Source of the DNA: Mycoplasmataceae bacterium
Lineage (GTDB): Bacteria; Bacillota_I; Bacilli_A; Mycoplasmatales; Mycoplasmoidaceae
Direction of reading: 5' to 3'
NCBI GenBank assembly: GCA_020024755.1
Contig: JAHHTH010000003.1
Location: 1-64,000 of the forward strand
Length of the DNA stretch: 64,000 bases
How positions within the stretch are numbered: position 1 is the stretch's first letter; every line of letters begins with the position of its first letter. Below are positions 1 to 12,944 of this stretch, piece by piece. The notes under the pieces are model-generated. The model saw only the letters and a list, made by a program, of their open reading frames with translations. It ran no database searches and was not told where the DNA came from. A program made the translations under genes and the position numbers.

Positions 1-2
1 TT

Positions 3-74
3 GCAAAAGATCTTAAAACAGTTCTAAATCTTAATGTAGCTCACGGTTACTGAGATTCAAACATTAACGATTAA
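3..74 (+). CDS. C-terminal end of an unidentified protein (partial)
   Basis: The last 23 codons of a gene that begins before the window are open and end with TAA. One in-frame TGA must be read as Trp. A strong terminator follows 40 bases later, which supports a real gene end here. The tail is too short to recognise, so no function is offered. Confidence 0.5.
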
Positions 75-116
75 TTAAATAATAAGGTAATAACTCTAAA
101 ACTACAATTGAAAATG

Positions 117-152
117 TAAAAAATCTAATTCTTAACTGAGTTAGATTTTTTA
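117..152 (+). terminator. Rho-independent terminator
   Basis: Arms AAAAAATCTAA and TTAGATTTTTT are perfectly complementary across a 12-base loop, and the 3' arm is itself T-rich. It ends the transcript of the partial gene at the left edge. The next 120 bases up to the promoter at 278 hold no gene that I can see. Confidence 0.8.
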
Positions 153-277
153 CAAAACTGGTTGATTAATTAGAATTGGTACATATGTTGAATTAATGAT
201 TAAAGCACTTCTTAAAGGTTTATATTCATAAGATTTTGTAAATTAATAATGTGTGATTTAAATAATATTATTAGTGA

Positions 278-327
278 TTGTCCATCTTGTGGGAAAGGGG
301 TATATTATTGCATAGCTTATAGCTTGC
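278..327 (+). promoter_or_regulatory. Promoter with G-rich spacer and 5'-terminal hairpin
   Basis: TTGTCC (278-283), 17 bases, then TATATT (301-306). The spacer ends in GGGAAAGGGG directly against the -10 box, as in the promoters at 21780 and 54150. A small stem-loop (310-327, GCAtAGCT paired with AGCTTGC) lies at the predicted transcript start. It should drive the peptidase locus that begins at 342. Confidence 0.5.
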
Positions 328-341
328 ATTAATAAAAGAAA

Positions 342-3300
342 ATGAAAAAGAAAAAGTGATATATATTACCACCTATCATATTTGCTACCTTTTGCCTTAC
401 AGGAAGTGCTATCTATCTAAAAGATAACGACAAATCTTTAACAACATTAGACAAACAAGAACATATAAGTACTACTAAAATATCAACACAACCTGATTCA
501 TTAGCAGCATGAAATGCAGCTAATCTAGATGACATTGCAAATCTTAAACAATTTGATATTAGAAAATATCCTGAATTATTGATAGATTCTGATAGACAAA
601 AAAGTGACAGATTATGTTGAAGTCAATCAACAAGTAATACATTAGAAATTAATCTAGCTAAAAATGGTATTAAAGATGGAGATCAACCAATCCATATTGA
701 TGATGCTAATTTAGAGTGAATTTCTAAGAATAGAACACTTGAAGCGGATAAATTAGGATTAACTTATTATGACCTTCGGGAATCATATACTAATGTAGAT
801 GTTTCTTCAGCTATGAGAGGTTCTGTTATACTATCACAACGTATGGGACCAACTAAACAAGGTGATGCTCCTGCAAAGGGATATGGTATACCAGCATGTG
901 ATTTGGTAAATGGTGAATTTATTGATGGAATTGTTGATAGTTCACATTACATGAAAATCAAGCAAATGGTTGCAAAATTTGGTTCTTGTACATTTATATT
1001 ACTTATGCCAAAAGATTTCGTAAATACTGATGGATATGTATATGTAAATTACTGAAGTGCAAAGAATGCTGTTATGGGATCTATTGTTGGTTGAAATGAC
1101 GAAATTCCTCCATCTATGTTTAAAGGTACATCTCAACCTAAAAATCCTGGTGCATGATTAGTTAAAACTGCAACTAAAAATGATAAAGGGAAATATGATT
1201 ATTATTGATTATCTTATGAATCAACTTACCAACATATTTCATCATATCAAACTACTAGTTATGGCCAATACATGAATAACTATTACTATGATGGCATTTA
1301 TAAAGAATATGCCGATGAAACATATAATAATTATCCAGCAGCAGTAATCTTTCCAGTGCAAAAGGCTTGATACAATAGAAATGAATTATTAGAAGCAATT
1401 AATGTAGGTTTAGCTGGCACTAATATTGATATCAATGTAAAGATCTATACAGGTATTAATGCAGACTTTGTTAATAGAACAAATAAGAGAAATAATCCTA
1501 TTGCAGGAAATCTAGTTTATGACAAATCTTATCAATTTGAAAGTGATGGTGTTTATACAATCAAATTAGATAAACAAATACCATTAACAATGGGTGATTT
1601 CTTTAGTGTGGTTATAACACCAAATAACAAGACAACTAGCACAATGTTTTCTAGTGAAGAATTCTCATATAATGACATGAGCTACATTAACTATGAAGGA
1701 AATTGAGTTTGTAGTTTTAATGCAGAGAAGCAATGATATGGTATAGCAAGAATTAAAGCACTAACAAATGACTATGCTACTACAGGTAAAGAACTAAATG
1801 ATGTAAGAAAAGCAGATGTTACTTTATCTAAGCGAATGTTTGTGTATGGTGCAGAAGATAGAATCCCTTTAGAAACTGTGACATATGAAGGCAGAAAACT
1901 AATTCGTGATAAAGACTATACAGTCAATAGAACTGAAGAGTTTATAGCAAAAACTCAAGATGGATTGAAAGATACTGAAGTAGTAGGATATGGATCAATC
2001 AACATTGTAGGTAAGGATGGATTTGTTGGTACAAAACAAGTTCCCTATGCAATTAGATTAGGATCAAGACCTAATCCAAAAGGAATTGGATATTATCCAT
2101 ATGATTATGACTCAAACAAGAAAACATGAATCAAACTTTATATGTTAGATACAACTACTAACTTTAATGAAGTTAACTTACCAGATGATTGAGAATTCAT
2201 CTATAAAGATTTCCCTATTTATCCTCATTATCCAGAACACTCTGAAGAACATAAAAGTCATAACTACATTAAATACAAAGATTGAGATGCAATTTATTAT
2301 CACCAATCTTTCTTCGATGCAGATATTGAATGAATACCTACAACTGATAAATCAGATCTTGCAAAAGCAACCATAACAATTGGTAAGTACAATGATGTCT
2401 ATAATGGATTTGAACTAAGACCTGATATTACAGTTTCATTAGGTGGTACTACATTAAATCCTGCAACTGATTATGATGTGTTCTATACAAACAATGTGGA
2501 AGCTGGAGAAAATACAGCACAAGTAATTGTATCTGGTAAGGGAGAATATAGAGGAAGAGTAATTAAGTCTTTCCCTATTAAGCAAGCAGATAATTTTATT
2601 AATACTTTTATTATTCACAATAGAATTCCTATTGCTACTGCAAAATTTGGTGAACCAACTTTTGAATACTATAGTGATGCAGAAGGAAAAAATGTTATAG
2701 CTAGACCAGAAGGTGATGATGCACATTATTATGTTGCAGCTAAAGTAGATGAAACCAAAAATTGAAAAGCTTGTAAAAGTGAAATAAAAGAAATAGGTAA
2801 GTTATATGTACCTGAAGTTATTAAGGATTTAAATCAAGCCACAATTGAAATAATAGGTGGAGATAAGCATAGATATACTACACGTCCAATTGAACCAGCT
2901 ATTACTGTATCAATTAATGGATTAATAGTACCCAAATCCAAATACTCAGTTGATTATCAAAATAATACTGAAATTGGAACAGCTACAATAACTATTAATG
3001 CCTTAGATGATTACACAGGTTCAAAACAAAAGAACTTCACTATTATCAAAGGAATTAATAAGATTCTTAATTTCAGTACAGAAGGTGGTAAACCTAGTGC
3101 CACTTGTGTAGATGGTGTTGTGTCATTTAGATACTACAAAGATGAATATGGCAAAGAACCAATTTCAACTCCAAAACAATCTGGAACTTATTATGTTGAA
3201 GCAGTCTCACCTAATACAGCTAAATATGAGTCCGATGTTTCAGAATTAAGGATGATTAAAATAAAGGTAGATCCAATTCCAATTAATGATGCCACAGTTT

Positions 3301-3860
3301 CATTAATCAATGAATATGTTTATAATGGATCTCCTATCATTCCTAACTTCCATGTAACAGTTAAAGGAATTGAACTAAAAATAGATGAAGATTTCTATGT
3401 AAGATATTCAGATAATGTTAATGCAGGTACATGCCAATATGAAATAGTAGGAATAGAACCATATGAAGGAACTATTAGTGGTTCATTCACAATTAAAAAA
3501 GCAGTTAACTATATTACTAAACTAGAAATAGATAGTGATAATAATGTTATTGCAGAATGTACTAATGGACATGTTCAAATTACATACTATTATGATTTAG
3601 AATTAAAAGATCCAGTTGAATACAATACACCAACCTATCCAGGATATTATTATGTCAAAGCAATTACACAAGCTAATGATAAGAAAAACTACATTGAAAG
3701 TGAAGAGATAAAAGGTGTTAATTTAGATTTCAAAGGTGTAGACAAAGTTATTTGATTTTATTGAATTCCAATTATATGTGCAGGAGTAGCAATTATTACT
3801 TGAATTGTTTATGCATTTATTAAATCAAAGTTCCTAGATAAAGGTGAAGTTTGAAGATAG
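342..3860 (+). CDS. Surface papain-like (C1A) pseudopeptidase with Ig-like repeats
   Basis: 1172 residues. A lysine-rich N-terminus and hydrophobic signal segment (about 5-26) lead to a C1A-like domain (about 70-310). Then come a lectin-like domain of the type found in bacterial C1 peptidases (about 325-475), at least three Ig/MBG-like repeats with the 'DY-V-Y-NN--G' pattern (about 675-1060), and a C-terminal membrane anchor with a basic tail. Against the paralogue at 5482, the nucleophile Cys92 and oxyanion-hole Gln86 remain. The catalytic His is Val244, and the Asn of the K-N-S-W-G motif is Thr276 with the whole motif lost. By residue content it should be proteolytically dead and may bind substrate, inhibitor or glycan. 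There is no clear Shine-Dalgarno, and an in-frame stop lies just upstream, so ATG 342 is the first possible start. It is first gene of the locus. Confidence 0.8.
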
Positions 3861-3946
3861 ATGCAAAATCATATATGTTTTTTAGCTAATTTATTTATTA
3901 TTATTCTCCAAAATAAAATAGTAAAATGAAAGTAGAGGGTGTTTAT

Positions 3947-5455
3947 ATGAAATATAAAAAATCTCGTTGATGGATAGTGGCAGGTGTAGCAGTAGCTATT
4001 ATATTGCCTTTTATTGTACTGCCTATTATGGCTAGTACTAAAAAACAAAGCGCTGAAATACCTCAAACAGAAATACCTAATTCACCTGGACATGGTAATA
4101 CTACTAAGCCAGATACTTCAACTGGTACTCCAGGTACACCAAGTACTCCTATAGTTCCAGACAAAGATCCTACTGCTCCACAACCTGTTCCACCTTCTAA
4201 ACCAGAAGCCGAACCTACAATACAAAGTATAAACATCCAATTAAATAATGGTGGTAATTATGTAGTAGGTGATACAATCACTGCAACTGCAATAATCACT
4301 CCTAATACTTTAAAAAATATTGAATATAAATGAAGTATCGTAGACTCTTCAACATATATCAGCAATAGCACATCTAGTTCTATTAGTTTTGAAGCTAAAA
4401 AAGAAGATAATAGTAGAATGCTAAAAGTAGTACTAACTCATAATGGAAATAACTTCCAAAAAGAAGTAAGATTAAATATTGCTGATAAGACTCAACCAGC
4501 ACCTCAACCACTTCCTCCTCCAGCACCAGATCCAGAAACTCCAGTGCCAGGTCCTGTACCTCCTCCTGCTCCTAGTCCATCAGTTCCACCAGCTGAAAAT
4601 ATGAATTTTAGAGTAGATATAAGACGTACTTCTGGATTCAAGTTCGATGATGCAAGTATTCAGTTTAAATTATTCAACGATAAAACAAATGAACCAATTA
4701 AAAATAAGAATGGTTCTTTATGATATTCTGATTGAGATGATAGTGATGAAGGGTACTTAAATTTGGAATTACCTTCTGATGGTGAATATAGATTAGAAGT
4801 CGGAGAAATTAACCGTGTTACATATAAATATCCTGAAAATATAAAATTCAATAAAAACACTACAAATATTAAATATCCATTCCAACCAATTATTTTAGAT
4901 ACACCTAAAAATGAAAGCTATCGTTTAGATGATGTTTCCCATGTTCTACCTTATACTAAAGATGTTTTAGATAAACCTATTTCATTACTTCAAAATTCTG
5001 CAGAAGGAAAGGTAACTATAATTATGCACTTCAAGACAAGTTGTCCTAAGTCAAGAAGAACATTAAACATGTTATATGGTGCAATTAATTATGATATAAA
5101 TGGCAATGAAACACGTGAAATGTGAGATAAGGTAAATGTCATTTGTATAAGTGACAATGATACTATAGATGATTTAAAAGAATATGAAACTAATGAAAGA
5201 CTTCATCCAGAATTCCAATTTGTATTAGACACAAATGATACAGTTGTTGATCGTTTCTTCCACAATGATCTTTCTTATCCAAGACTTGCCTTTTTAGATT
5301 ACCAAGGTGTATGAGTAAAAAGATTAAAAGGAGAAATGACTCCTGATGGTAAAAATTCAGCAAGAAAATGAATTAATCAATACTCAAAACCAAAAACTAC
5401 AGAAACAGCTAAGTTCATGAATAATGTTGCAATAAAGAAAGAACATGATGAATAA
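3947..5455 (+). CDS. Membrane-anchored extracellular thioredoxin-like protein with proline-rich linkers
   Basis: 502 residues. An N-terminal signal-anchor (about 9-30) is followed by a Pro/Thr linker, an Ig-like domain (about 88-180), a second Pro-rich linker (about 183-220), a beta-rich segment and a C-terminal thioredoxin/TlpA-like fold (about 345-485). The fold shows a beta strand leading to Cys366-Pro-Lys-Ser369, a following helix, and a Tyr-Pro before the next strand as in the cis-Pro loop. Only one cysteine of the usual CxxC is present, so it could act as a monothiol thioredoxin, a peroxiredoxin-like protein or a non-catalytic fold. It lies between two cysteine-peptidase genes, 26 bases before the active one. 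Control of the peptidase thiol is an attractive but unproven role. The Ig-like domain resembles the one before the anchor of the 5482 product. The ribosome binding site GAGGG precedes ATG 3947. Confidence 0.75.
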
Positions 5456-5481
5456 ACATTGTACAATAGGAGGAAAGTAAT

Positions 5482-8400
5482 ATGAAATATAAATCAAGGA
5501 TTGTTCCAATAACACTAGTATTAGGTAGTACACTATCTATATGTGCTGCTGTTTATACTTCATCTAATAATTCAAATTACATCCAATCTAGCAACTTGAT
5601 AACACAAGCTGTAGAAACAACTCCTAAGGCTACAATTAATCCAGATGAAAAACCTGTTGTTCATTTAGACAAGCAACCTAAAACTTTACAAGAATATAAT
5701 GCAATGAATCCAAAGTCAATAGCTACATTGAAAAGATTTGATGCTAGAGAATATAATATTATCACTTCAATTAAAAACCAAGGAAATGAAGGACTTTGTT
5801 GAGCTTATGCTACTGCAGGTACAGCTGAAGCATCAATTTTAAAAGAAGAATTAAGTAAAGATCATAATATTAGATTTGCGCCGCATAATATTGACTATAT
5901 CACTAAAACAAGAACAGCAAAATTTGATCCGTTAAATAACAACCCTCAAGATATTTGAAAAGGTCCTACCGGTGTAGGTGGATTACAAACTTGAGCTATG
6001 AATGCATTACAAATGTGAACTGGACCATTAGATCAAAATAAATATGGTGATGAATATATGATGGTTCCACCAAACTATATTTTAGAAAATGCAGGAATGC
6101 TAACAATTAATGATGATAAAGTTAAACTTCAAGACAAGATACAAATGATTAAAGAAATGGTTGCTACATATGGATCTGTAACTATAGACTTCAGTGTACC
6201 TTATGGAAACCCTGCATATGTTAACACTAACCATTTAGGTGGTAGATGAGTAGGACATGCTGTTGATATTATTGGATGAGATGATAATATTGATAGAAAT
6301 CTTTATAACAATAGAAAAAATCCTGCAACATTAGATGGTGGTTGATTATGTAAAAACAGTTGAGGTCCAGATCAAGGTGTTGAAGGTGGATGTATTTACA
6401 TTTCATATGACTCACATATTGGAGCAATGATTGGATTAGATTTTGGTAAAGCTCATGATAAATACGACAACAATTATTATTATGATGCAAAAGCAGAAGA
6501 TGGTCTTGGTGGAAAAGAAGCAATAGGTAAGAAAGCTGCTGCGATATTTAAAGCGAAGAAAGCTAACTATAATACTAAAGAAATATTGAAAGCAGTTAAT
6601 GTAGGTTATCAAGGTTTTAACAACAAAATAACTGCTAAAGTTTATAGAGATTGTACTGCCAACTTTGACGAACCATTATCGAGTGTAAATAATCCTGAAT
6701 CTGGAACATTAGCAGCGACAGTAACTAAGACTGTACAATATGCTGGTTATACAACTATTGATTTGCCAGATGAAATAGTTCTAAAACCAGGTGAGGTATT
6801 CAGTGTTGTAGTTGAAGTAGATAATGCAACAAAGGATGCAGAATTGTATTACTCAAATGATGAATCTACTGATAATATGACTTTCTACTACGATAATGCA
6901 TGAGGATGAGTTAATCCAATGTCAAAAGTCCGTGGTGCAGCTGCTAGAATAAAAGCATTTACTAAAGAAGAACCAATATTAGGAACTACAAGTACAGATC
7001 TTGCAGATGCAGGAATTGTTATGTCATCATCTATGTCTCGTATTGGAGAACCAAAACCAACAGTTGAATCTGTAATGATTGGTGATACTAAATTATCTGA
7101 ATCAGATTACCAAGTAATATACAATCCAATTAAATTTACAATGGAACCAAATAAAATTGGAAGTACTAAGGATATAGTAGGATATCAAAAGATTATAGTA
7201 AAAGGAAAAGGATCAACATATTCTGGGGAACAAGAAATTAAACATTATTATCAAGTTGGTTGATTGCCTGATCTAGGTGGTAAGGCTTGATATACTGATT
7301 ATGAACGTGATCCATTAGATGCATTCATAAATATTAGAGTAAAGAACTCAGCAAAAACATATCATGATATTGACATTCCACCTAATTTTAGATGAGATGG
7401 AAATGATGGTGAAAATATAAATTTTGATAATCCTATGCCAATTGAATTTATTGGTCCTAATGCTGACTATTATAGACGTCATCGTTTCTCATCATATTAT
7501 GTGAAATTAGAAAAAATGAGAACAGATGAATTTGATCCAATACCAGAAGGTGCTGACAAACCTTTACCACCTTCAGGTTCAACTCCGAACCCTGCACCTC
7601 AACCAGATATTCCATTAGATCCAGCAGATGATATTTCAAAAGGTCAAATAATTTTCTTGGATGGAAATAGATATAAGCATACAGGTTCTGCTATTGAACC
7701 AAGAATAAAAATAACATTACCTGGTAAACCTTTTCCTATCTATGAGCCAACATATCAATCAAATGTTATTATCACTTATGAAAATAATGTTGATGTAGGT
7801 GTAGCTAAAATTATCGCGAAAGGTGATTTTGATAATACAGCATATTGAGGAACACTAACTGCAACATTTGTAATTTATGATGATGCACACCCTAATCCAG
7901 AAATTGATCCAGTACCACCACCTACTCCTGCTCCACCTAAACCAGAACCATTACCACCAAAACCTCCAGTAGATCCTAAACCAGATCCTGCACCTGAGCC
8001 AGCACCTCCAGCACCAAGTCCAGTTCTTCCTCCAAAACCAGATCCTGCACCTGAGCCAGCACCTCCTAGTCCTCCAGCTCCTCCTTCACCTCCTATACAA
8101 CCACCTGTAAACCCAGCACCTACTCCATCTGTTTCTATTACATTGAGCAGATATAGTTATGATCCTGGTGAAATGATATTTGCTTCAATTACATTATCAG
8201 ATAATAGTACTAGCGTAAAAGTTGAATGAGAAATTATGGGTATTGGTAGAATGGGAGAGGGTACTACTATATCATTTGTAGCAAAGCCTAACTACAACAA
8301 TAGAAAACTTATAGCAAATGTATATAGTATTACAGGTAAAAAGATTGCAGAAACTTCTACTAAAATAAAAATAATAAAAGATAGTTATACTGGTAATTCA

Positions 8401-8553
8401 AATAATAATATTAATAACCAACCAAGTGAGCAAGATTCATTTAAAAATATATTAATTATTGCTGCTTCTATTGTTGGAGGATTAATATTATTAGTAACAA
8501 TTTGAATGATTATTCGTAAGCATAAAAACAGGGATAAATGAGACTTTGAATAA
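5482..8553 (+). CDS. Cell-surface papain-like cysteine peptidase (C1A), full catalytic set
   Basis: 1023 residues. A signal segment (about 7-25) precedes the C1A domain (about 85-320), with Gln100 and Cys106 in an NQG-x3-LCW motif, His259 in GHA, and Asn292 in KNSWG. A lectin-like domain as in bacterial C1 peptidases follows (about 340-490), then beta-rich and Ig/MBG-like regions. A Pro-Ala-Glu-Lys stalk (about 800-890) leads to a PKD-like domain and a C-terminal transmembrane anchor with a basic tail. It is expected to cleave extracellular, probably host, proteins while held at the mycoplasma surface. AGGAGG at 5469-5474 fixes the start. It is the only one of the three paralogues with an intact Cys-His-Asn triad, and it follows the thioredoxin-like gene by 26 bases, probably in one operon. 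Confidence 0.88.
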
Positions 8554-8676
8554 TTACTAATTGCATAATTTAAGCAAATAACATAAAGTACACTACTGAT
8601 GATGTGACAGCTTTGCAAAGATGAATGGATCTTTACTCAGAAAAGAAATAGGTAAGTTGTAGGGGGAGGTTTATGT

Positions 8677-11586
8677 ATGAAATATAAATCAAGGTTTATT
8701 CCAATAACTTTAGTAGCTGGCGCGACGTTGTGCGTTAGTGCTGCTTCCTTTGTTTCATATTCTAATAATCTTTCAATTAGTAAAGCAAATCAAGCATCTA
8801 CAACAACTATAACTGAACCAAAGGATTTAGCAGAACTGCAAGCTGCTGATCCAAATGAGATTGCAAAGTTACCAAGTTATGATAGTAGAAAATATAATAT
8901 TGTACCACCAGTTAAAGATCAACATAGTGAAGGTATTTGTTGAGCATATGCTGGTTCTGCAGTAGCTGAGACAAATGCACTAAGATTAGGTGTTGCTAAG
9001 GATAAAATGAAAACTCAATTCAGCCCTAATTATATGGATTATGCAACTAAGAAGAGAGACAGCAGTTGAAATATTATGGATATAAATCGTAATGATATTC
9101 TAACTAGATCTTTATTTTCTGCAGGACAAGCTAATTATTGTGAACAAACATATTCAGTTTGAGGTGCACCTTGTTATGCTTCTGAATATCATAGCAATAC
9201 ATATGTTCCACCTCCATTCAAAATGGTTGAATCTGATTTCTTTATGGACGAACATGACCCAGATGCTTTTATGCCTAGTTTTACTCCTGAACACCAAAAG
9301 CGAAGAGTTGCAAATGTTAAATTAGGGATTGCTAAATATGGAGCACTAACATTTGATACCAGTGTTGATGTTAGAGCTGAAGAACGTCATCCAGAATATT
9401 ATTACAATCTTCATGAATCAAATAAAAAATCAGGACATGCACTAACTGTAGTTGGGTGAAAAGATGATATTCCTGCTTCTCAATTTGGACCTACACAACC
9501 AAAAGGACCAGGAGGATGATTAATTAAAGATAGTTGAGGTGCTGGATCACATGGTTCAATGGAAGGTTATTTTTGAATGTCTTATGAATCATCATTTGGT
9601 TCATGTATTGGTTATAAATTTGTAGAACCAGATAAATATCATAATAACTATCATTGAGATGTAGGTGAGCCATACAATGACAATGATAATAATTCAAACT
9701 TTTTTGCAAAGAATGAAAATGCAGCAATATTTCCTGTATTAAAAGCAAATTATGATACAGAAGAATATTTAAAAGCAGTTAATGTTACTGTTGTTGGGAA
9801 AGATGTAACTCTAGAGGTTGAAGTATATAACAATGTTACAGGAGTAGACAGACTAGATCCAAATAGAGAAGGCATTGATCCAAGACATGGAAAGTTTGTA
9901 AAGAAGTTAACTCAAAAATATCAATTTGGTGGAACAAAAACAATAGAATTACCAACTCCTGAAAAATTAGAAAAGGGGCAATATTTTTCAATTATTGCAA
10001 AAGTATCAAACCCAACTAATGACGCACTAATATCATTAGCAACTGATCCATCAAAGGATGATATGACTTATTCAAATGTAAATGGAACATGAGTTAATGA
10101 ACATAAAAATAAAATTAATGGTGCAGCAGTTGCAAGAATTAGAGCCTATACAAATGAAAAGAAAATCCCAGGAGCAACATCTACATCACTTGCTGATGCT
10201 ACTGTAAAACTAGATAAAACTAAAGTAAGATTTGGAGATAAAAACCTTCCAGTACCTATTGAAGTTAAAATTGGTAATACAGTCTTAACAAAAAATGATT
10301 ACAACATTAGTTATGACCCATCAAAATTTTATAGTGATGGTGGTAAGGTTTGAAGTGATGATGAATTTATAGGATACGGATTTGTCACCTTAACTGGTAA
10401 GAACGGATATAATGGGCAAATTACTACATCCTTTGACATAATAGTTGGATTAGCACCAGATTTAGGTGAAAATGGTTGATATACAAGAGAAAATGGCACA
10501 GGTAGTTTAAGAGTTGCCAACATTAGAATTCAAGATGGTTGAAGAACTTACAATGATATAGTATTACCTGAAGGATTTCATTGAACTGGAGGAAGTAGTT
10601 CTAGTACAATCAATAAAACTAGTCCACTAACACTGGAATACACTGGCAATGGCTCCTTGTATTATCGTTATACTTCATTCAATCCTGCTTATGGAAGATT
10701 AAAACTATTAGATAGTAGTGCTGTTAAACCTGATACAGATGCAGAAGTAGCACCTTCACCAGCACCAGGACCTAGTCCATCACCACAGCCAGATGGCCCA
10801 TTAGATGCTGAACACGATTTCACTAAAGGTAAAATCACCTTTATAGATGGAGACAGATATAGACATACTGGAAGTGAAATTAAACCTAAGATAAGAGTAA
10901 CAATACCTGGTAACCCAGTAAACCCTGTGTATGAAACTGATAAACGTGAAGTTAATGCAACAGTAACATATGAACATAATGTAGATGTTGGTGTAGCAAC
11001 AGTGAAAGTAGTAGGTGATTTTGAACACACCGTATATTGAGGCACATTAACTGCAACATTTGTAATCTATGATGATGCGCATCCGAATCCTGAAATTAAT
11101 CCAGTTCCACCAACTCCTAGTGAACCAAAACCTGATCCAGTATTACCTCCAAAACCTGAACCTGAACCTTCTCCTAGTACTCCTCAATTAGAATTAAATA
11201 ATGTTTCTATTATTCTTAATCCGGATAGATTTGATCCAGGAGAATGAATCTTTGTTAGTGTGAAAACTGATCCAGAGGAAATTGCTAAAAAAGCTGATAT
11301 TAGATGAGAAATTGATGGCATAAGTAAAAAATGAACAGGCCAAAATATTTCATTCCCAGCTGAAACATGATTAAACAATAAAGAATTAGTAGTAACCGTT
11401 ACACATAATAATGTAACAAGAACCGATCGTAAGATATTGAAGATAAATGCATCTCAAAAAACACCAGTAGAATGAGATAATAATTTAACTGTTATTATTC
11501 TTTCATCTGTAGGTGGAGTCCTTGCTCTTTTATCAATTGTATTAATTGTTGCTAAAGTTAAAAAGTGAAGAATTAAGGATGAATAA
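8677..11586 (+). CDS. Cell-surface papain-like cysteine peptidase (C1A), Asn-to-Asp variant
   Basis: 969 residues, with the same order of parts as the 5482 product: signal segment, C1A domain, lectin-like domain, beta-rich and MBG-like repeats, Pro-rich stalk, PKD-like domain and a C-terminal transmembrane anchor. Cys88 (in GICW) and His254 (in GHA) are present. The third catalytic position reads K-D-S-W-G, so Asp285 stands where papain has Asn. Papain-family enzymes can keep partial activity without the Asn, so this may be a slow or pH-shifted peptidase. A strong GGGGGAGG site precedes ATG 8677. An ATG three bases upstream is out of frame and runs into a stop. 123 bases separate it from the previous gene, and the next 157 bases hold only the pgk promoter. 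Confidence 0.85.
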
Positions 11587-11701
11587 ATAATAAACTACCT
11601 TACTGCACATATCTATAACTAATAAATAAAATATCTCAACTCAATGTATTTTGTAACTAGTCTATCTATTTAGTTCAAAAGCAAGTATTATTTATTTAAT
11701 G

Positions 11702-11707
11702 TATAAT
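11702..11707 (+). promoter_or_regulatory. -10 box of the pgk promoter
   Basis: TATAAT preceded by TG one base upstream (extended -10) lies 36 bases before the pgk start. No convincing -35 box is seen. AGAGG just before ATG 11744 is the ribosome binding site. Confidence 0.6.
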
Positions 11708-11743
11708 TAAATAGACAATATTTTTAATACAAAGAGGTATTTT

Positions 11744-12925
11744 ATGAAGACATTACATGATGTTAACTTAAAGGACAAAACAGTCCTAATTAGAGTTGAT
11801 TTTAATGTACCAATGAAAAATGGTGTAATTACATCAGATAAAAGAATTATTGAAGCTATTCCTACAATTAAATATGTAGTAGATCAAGGTGCAAAAGTAA
11901 TTTTACTTTCACACTTAGGTAGAATTAAAACTGAAGAAGATAAACCAGCTAAATCTTTACACCCAGTAGCACAAGATTTATCTAACAAATTAAATAAAAC
12001 AGTTATGTTCTGCAAACAACCAAGTGGTGATGCAGTTAAATATGCTGTTGGCAAATTACAACCTGGTGATATCTTAATGTTAGAAAACACAAGATATGAA
12101 GACCTAAATGAAAAAGCAGAATCTAAGAATGCAGAATGATTAGGAAAATTTTGAGCTAGTTTAGGAGATGTATTTGTAAATGATGCATTTGGTACAGCTC
12201 ATAGAGCGCATGCATCTAACGTAGGTATTACAAATAACATTAAAGAAGCTTGTGTAGGTTTCTTAGTTGAAAAAGAATTAAAAGCTTTAAACAAAGTAAT
12301 TGAAAACCCAGCTAGACCATCAGTAGCTATTTTAGGTGGAGCTAAAGTATCAGACAAAATTAAGGTAATTGAAAAATTAGCTGCAATCTATGACAAAGTA
12401 TTAATTGGTGGTGGAATGCGTTATACATTCGACAAAGCATTAGGACATAATGTTGGTCAATCATTAATTGAAGAAGATCAAATTCAAACTGCTAAAATGT
12501 TACTTCAAAAATTTGGAAACAAACTTATTCTTCCAGTTGACGTAGCTTGTGCTAAAGAATTTAAAGATGTAACACCAGTTTACTTTGATAAAGATATTCC
12601 AGATGACTACATGGGATTAGATATTGGTCCTAAGTCAATTGAATTATTCAAAAGAGAATTACAAGGTGCTAAGACTGTAGTTTGAAATGGACCATTAGGT
12701 GTATTTGAATTTGAAAACTTCAAAACAGGTACACTTGAAATTGCTAAGGCTATTGCATCATTACCAGAATGTTACTCAGTAATTGGCGGTGGTGATTCTG
12801 CATCGGCTGTAATTAACCTAGGACTTGAAAAAGGATTTAGTCATATTTCTACAGGTGGTGGAGCTTCACTATGCTTATTAGAAGGATCATTACTACCTGC
12901 TATTGAAGCAATTAAAAATAAATAA
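11744..12925 (+). CDS. pgk: Phosphoglycerate kinase
   Basis: 393 residues, the usual length. It transfers phosphate from 1,3-bisphosphoglycerate to ADP in the cytoplasm, the first ATP-yielding step of glycolysis. The N-terminal domain carries the substrate-binding RVDFNVP motif near residues 19-25 and a SHLGR motif. The C-terminal domain has the glycine-rich nucleotide region and the GGGDSASA and TGGGASL motifs near the end. Three or more TGA codons fall at Trp positions, confirming the genetic code. It heads a three-gene cluster with gaps of 19 and 1 bases to the following genes. This is a safe housekeeping call. Confidence 0.97.
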
Positions 12926-12944
12926 TAAATAAAACAGAGGGACT

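Noticed and set aside
10689..11045. Antisense reading frame of 118 codons inside the third peptidase gene
   Set aside because: It lies wholly within a well-supported gene, has no ribosome binding site, and mirrors the low-complexity Pro-rich region.
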